Assembly: GCA_040388625.1 (NCBI GenBank)
Contig: JAZKBK010000003.1
Coordinates: forward strand, 62,001 to 126,000
Length of the DNA stretch: 64,000 nucleotides
Source: Gemmatimonadota bacterium
GTDB lineage: Bacteria; Gemmatimonadota; Gemmatimonadetes; Gemmatimonadales; Gemmatimonadaceae
Direction: 5' to 3'
Shown here: piece after piece, positions 63,959 through 64,000 of the stretch
Layout: every line of letters begins with the position of its first letter
Numbering within the stretch: the first letter of the stretch is position 1
Notes under the pieces: generated by a model
Told to the model about the DNA's origin: nothing
The model's input: only the letters and a program-made list of their open reading frames with translations
The model's database searches: none
Program-made: the position numbers and the translations under genes

Positions 63959-64000
63959 TCGGGCCAGGATTGGAGACTCAGGAGGTCGTCCGATTCGCGG
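63955..64000 (-). CDS. Antitoxin of the MazF pair, C-terminal fragment only
   Basis: The minus-strand frame ending at TGA (63957-63955) reads RESDDLLSLQSWPE. It continues off the right edge, so only 14 residues are visible. An acidic, tryptophan-containing tail is typical of MazE-like antitoxins that occupy the toxin cleft. The overlap with the toxin start (GTGA) supports the pair. The DNA-binding part is outside the window. Confidence 0.6.
   Translation of the reverse strand, partial: RESDDLLSLQSWPE

Overview
The window is one high-GC chromosomal stretch of a Gram-negative (diderm) bacterium. It carries lipid A acyltransferase, glycosyltransferase, MsbA-type flippase, TamA/TamB-type and Omp85-barrel genes. 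The gene mix (PorX-type PglZ response regulator, NtrY/NtrX-like pair, DUF4390-like protein, aminoacyl-carrier-protein cassette) fits Gemmatimonadota best. That assignment is an inference from gene content, since there is no rRNA here. No insertion sequence, transposase, prophage, CRISPR array or intact tRNA gene was seen.

Layout. 1-554: 5' part of an NYN-domain nuclease gene (-). 664-5903 (+): NtrY-like kinase, two paralogous small membrane proteins, an NtrC-type activator fused in frame to an Omp85-like barrel, and a DUF4390-like protein. 5873-9570 (-): glycerate 2-kinase, hydroxypyruvate/glyoxylate reductase and an aminotransferase, a possible glyoxylate/glycerate module. 9648-14944 (-): HNH nuclease, ilvE, amidohydrolase, PBP1A. 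15098-16360 (+): tyrS. 16487-27476 (-): a long, tightly packed envelope run of PorX, ABC exporter, four glycosyltransferases, LpxL-like acyltransferase, an orphan DppC permease, S4 protein, thioesterase and MsrA. 27558-32285 (+): yebC, ruvC, ruvA, an aminotransferase and ruvB, closed by a clear terminator. 32489-36522 (+): queA, tgt, yajC, def, fmt and a terminator. 36578-37267: the only long gene-free stretch. 37268-42266 (+): rsmB, PASTA protein, rpe, TlpA-like thioredoxin, tsaD, lgt. 42298-44502 (-): CYTH, HAD and EamA. 44527-51082 (+): a DUF6941-like protein, then a five-gene cassette of carrier protein, acyl-CoA-dehydrogenase-fold flavoprotein, amino acid:[carrier protein] ligase, DUF1839 protein and GH2 glycosidase-like protein. 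51110-60585 (-): TamA, TamB, diacylglycerol kinase-like protein, an AAA+ regulator without GAFTGA, zinc ribbon, NlpC/P60. 60635-63575 (+): peptide-binding protein, DppB permease, RidA. 63626-64000 (-): MazF-type toxin and the end of its antitoxin.

How the genes work together. Most runs are translationally coupled (ATGA, GTGA or TAGTG overlaps), and GTG/TTG starts are frequent. The best candidate for an undescribed system is the 45224-51082 cassette. A class II synthetase-like enzyme would load an amino acid on a dedicated carrier protein. A flavoprotein lacking the usual acyl-CoA dehydrogenase base could modify it. A DUF1839 protein with a papain/BtrH-like Cys-His arrangement could transfer it to an acceptor. 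Also notable are the NtrC/outer-membrane-barrel fusion with a signal peptide inside the HTH end, and a dipeptide transporter whose two permeases lie about 43 kb apart.
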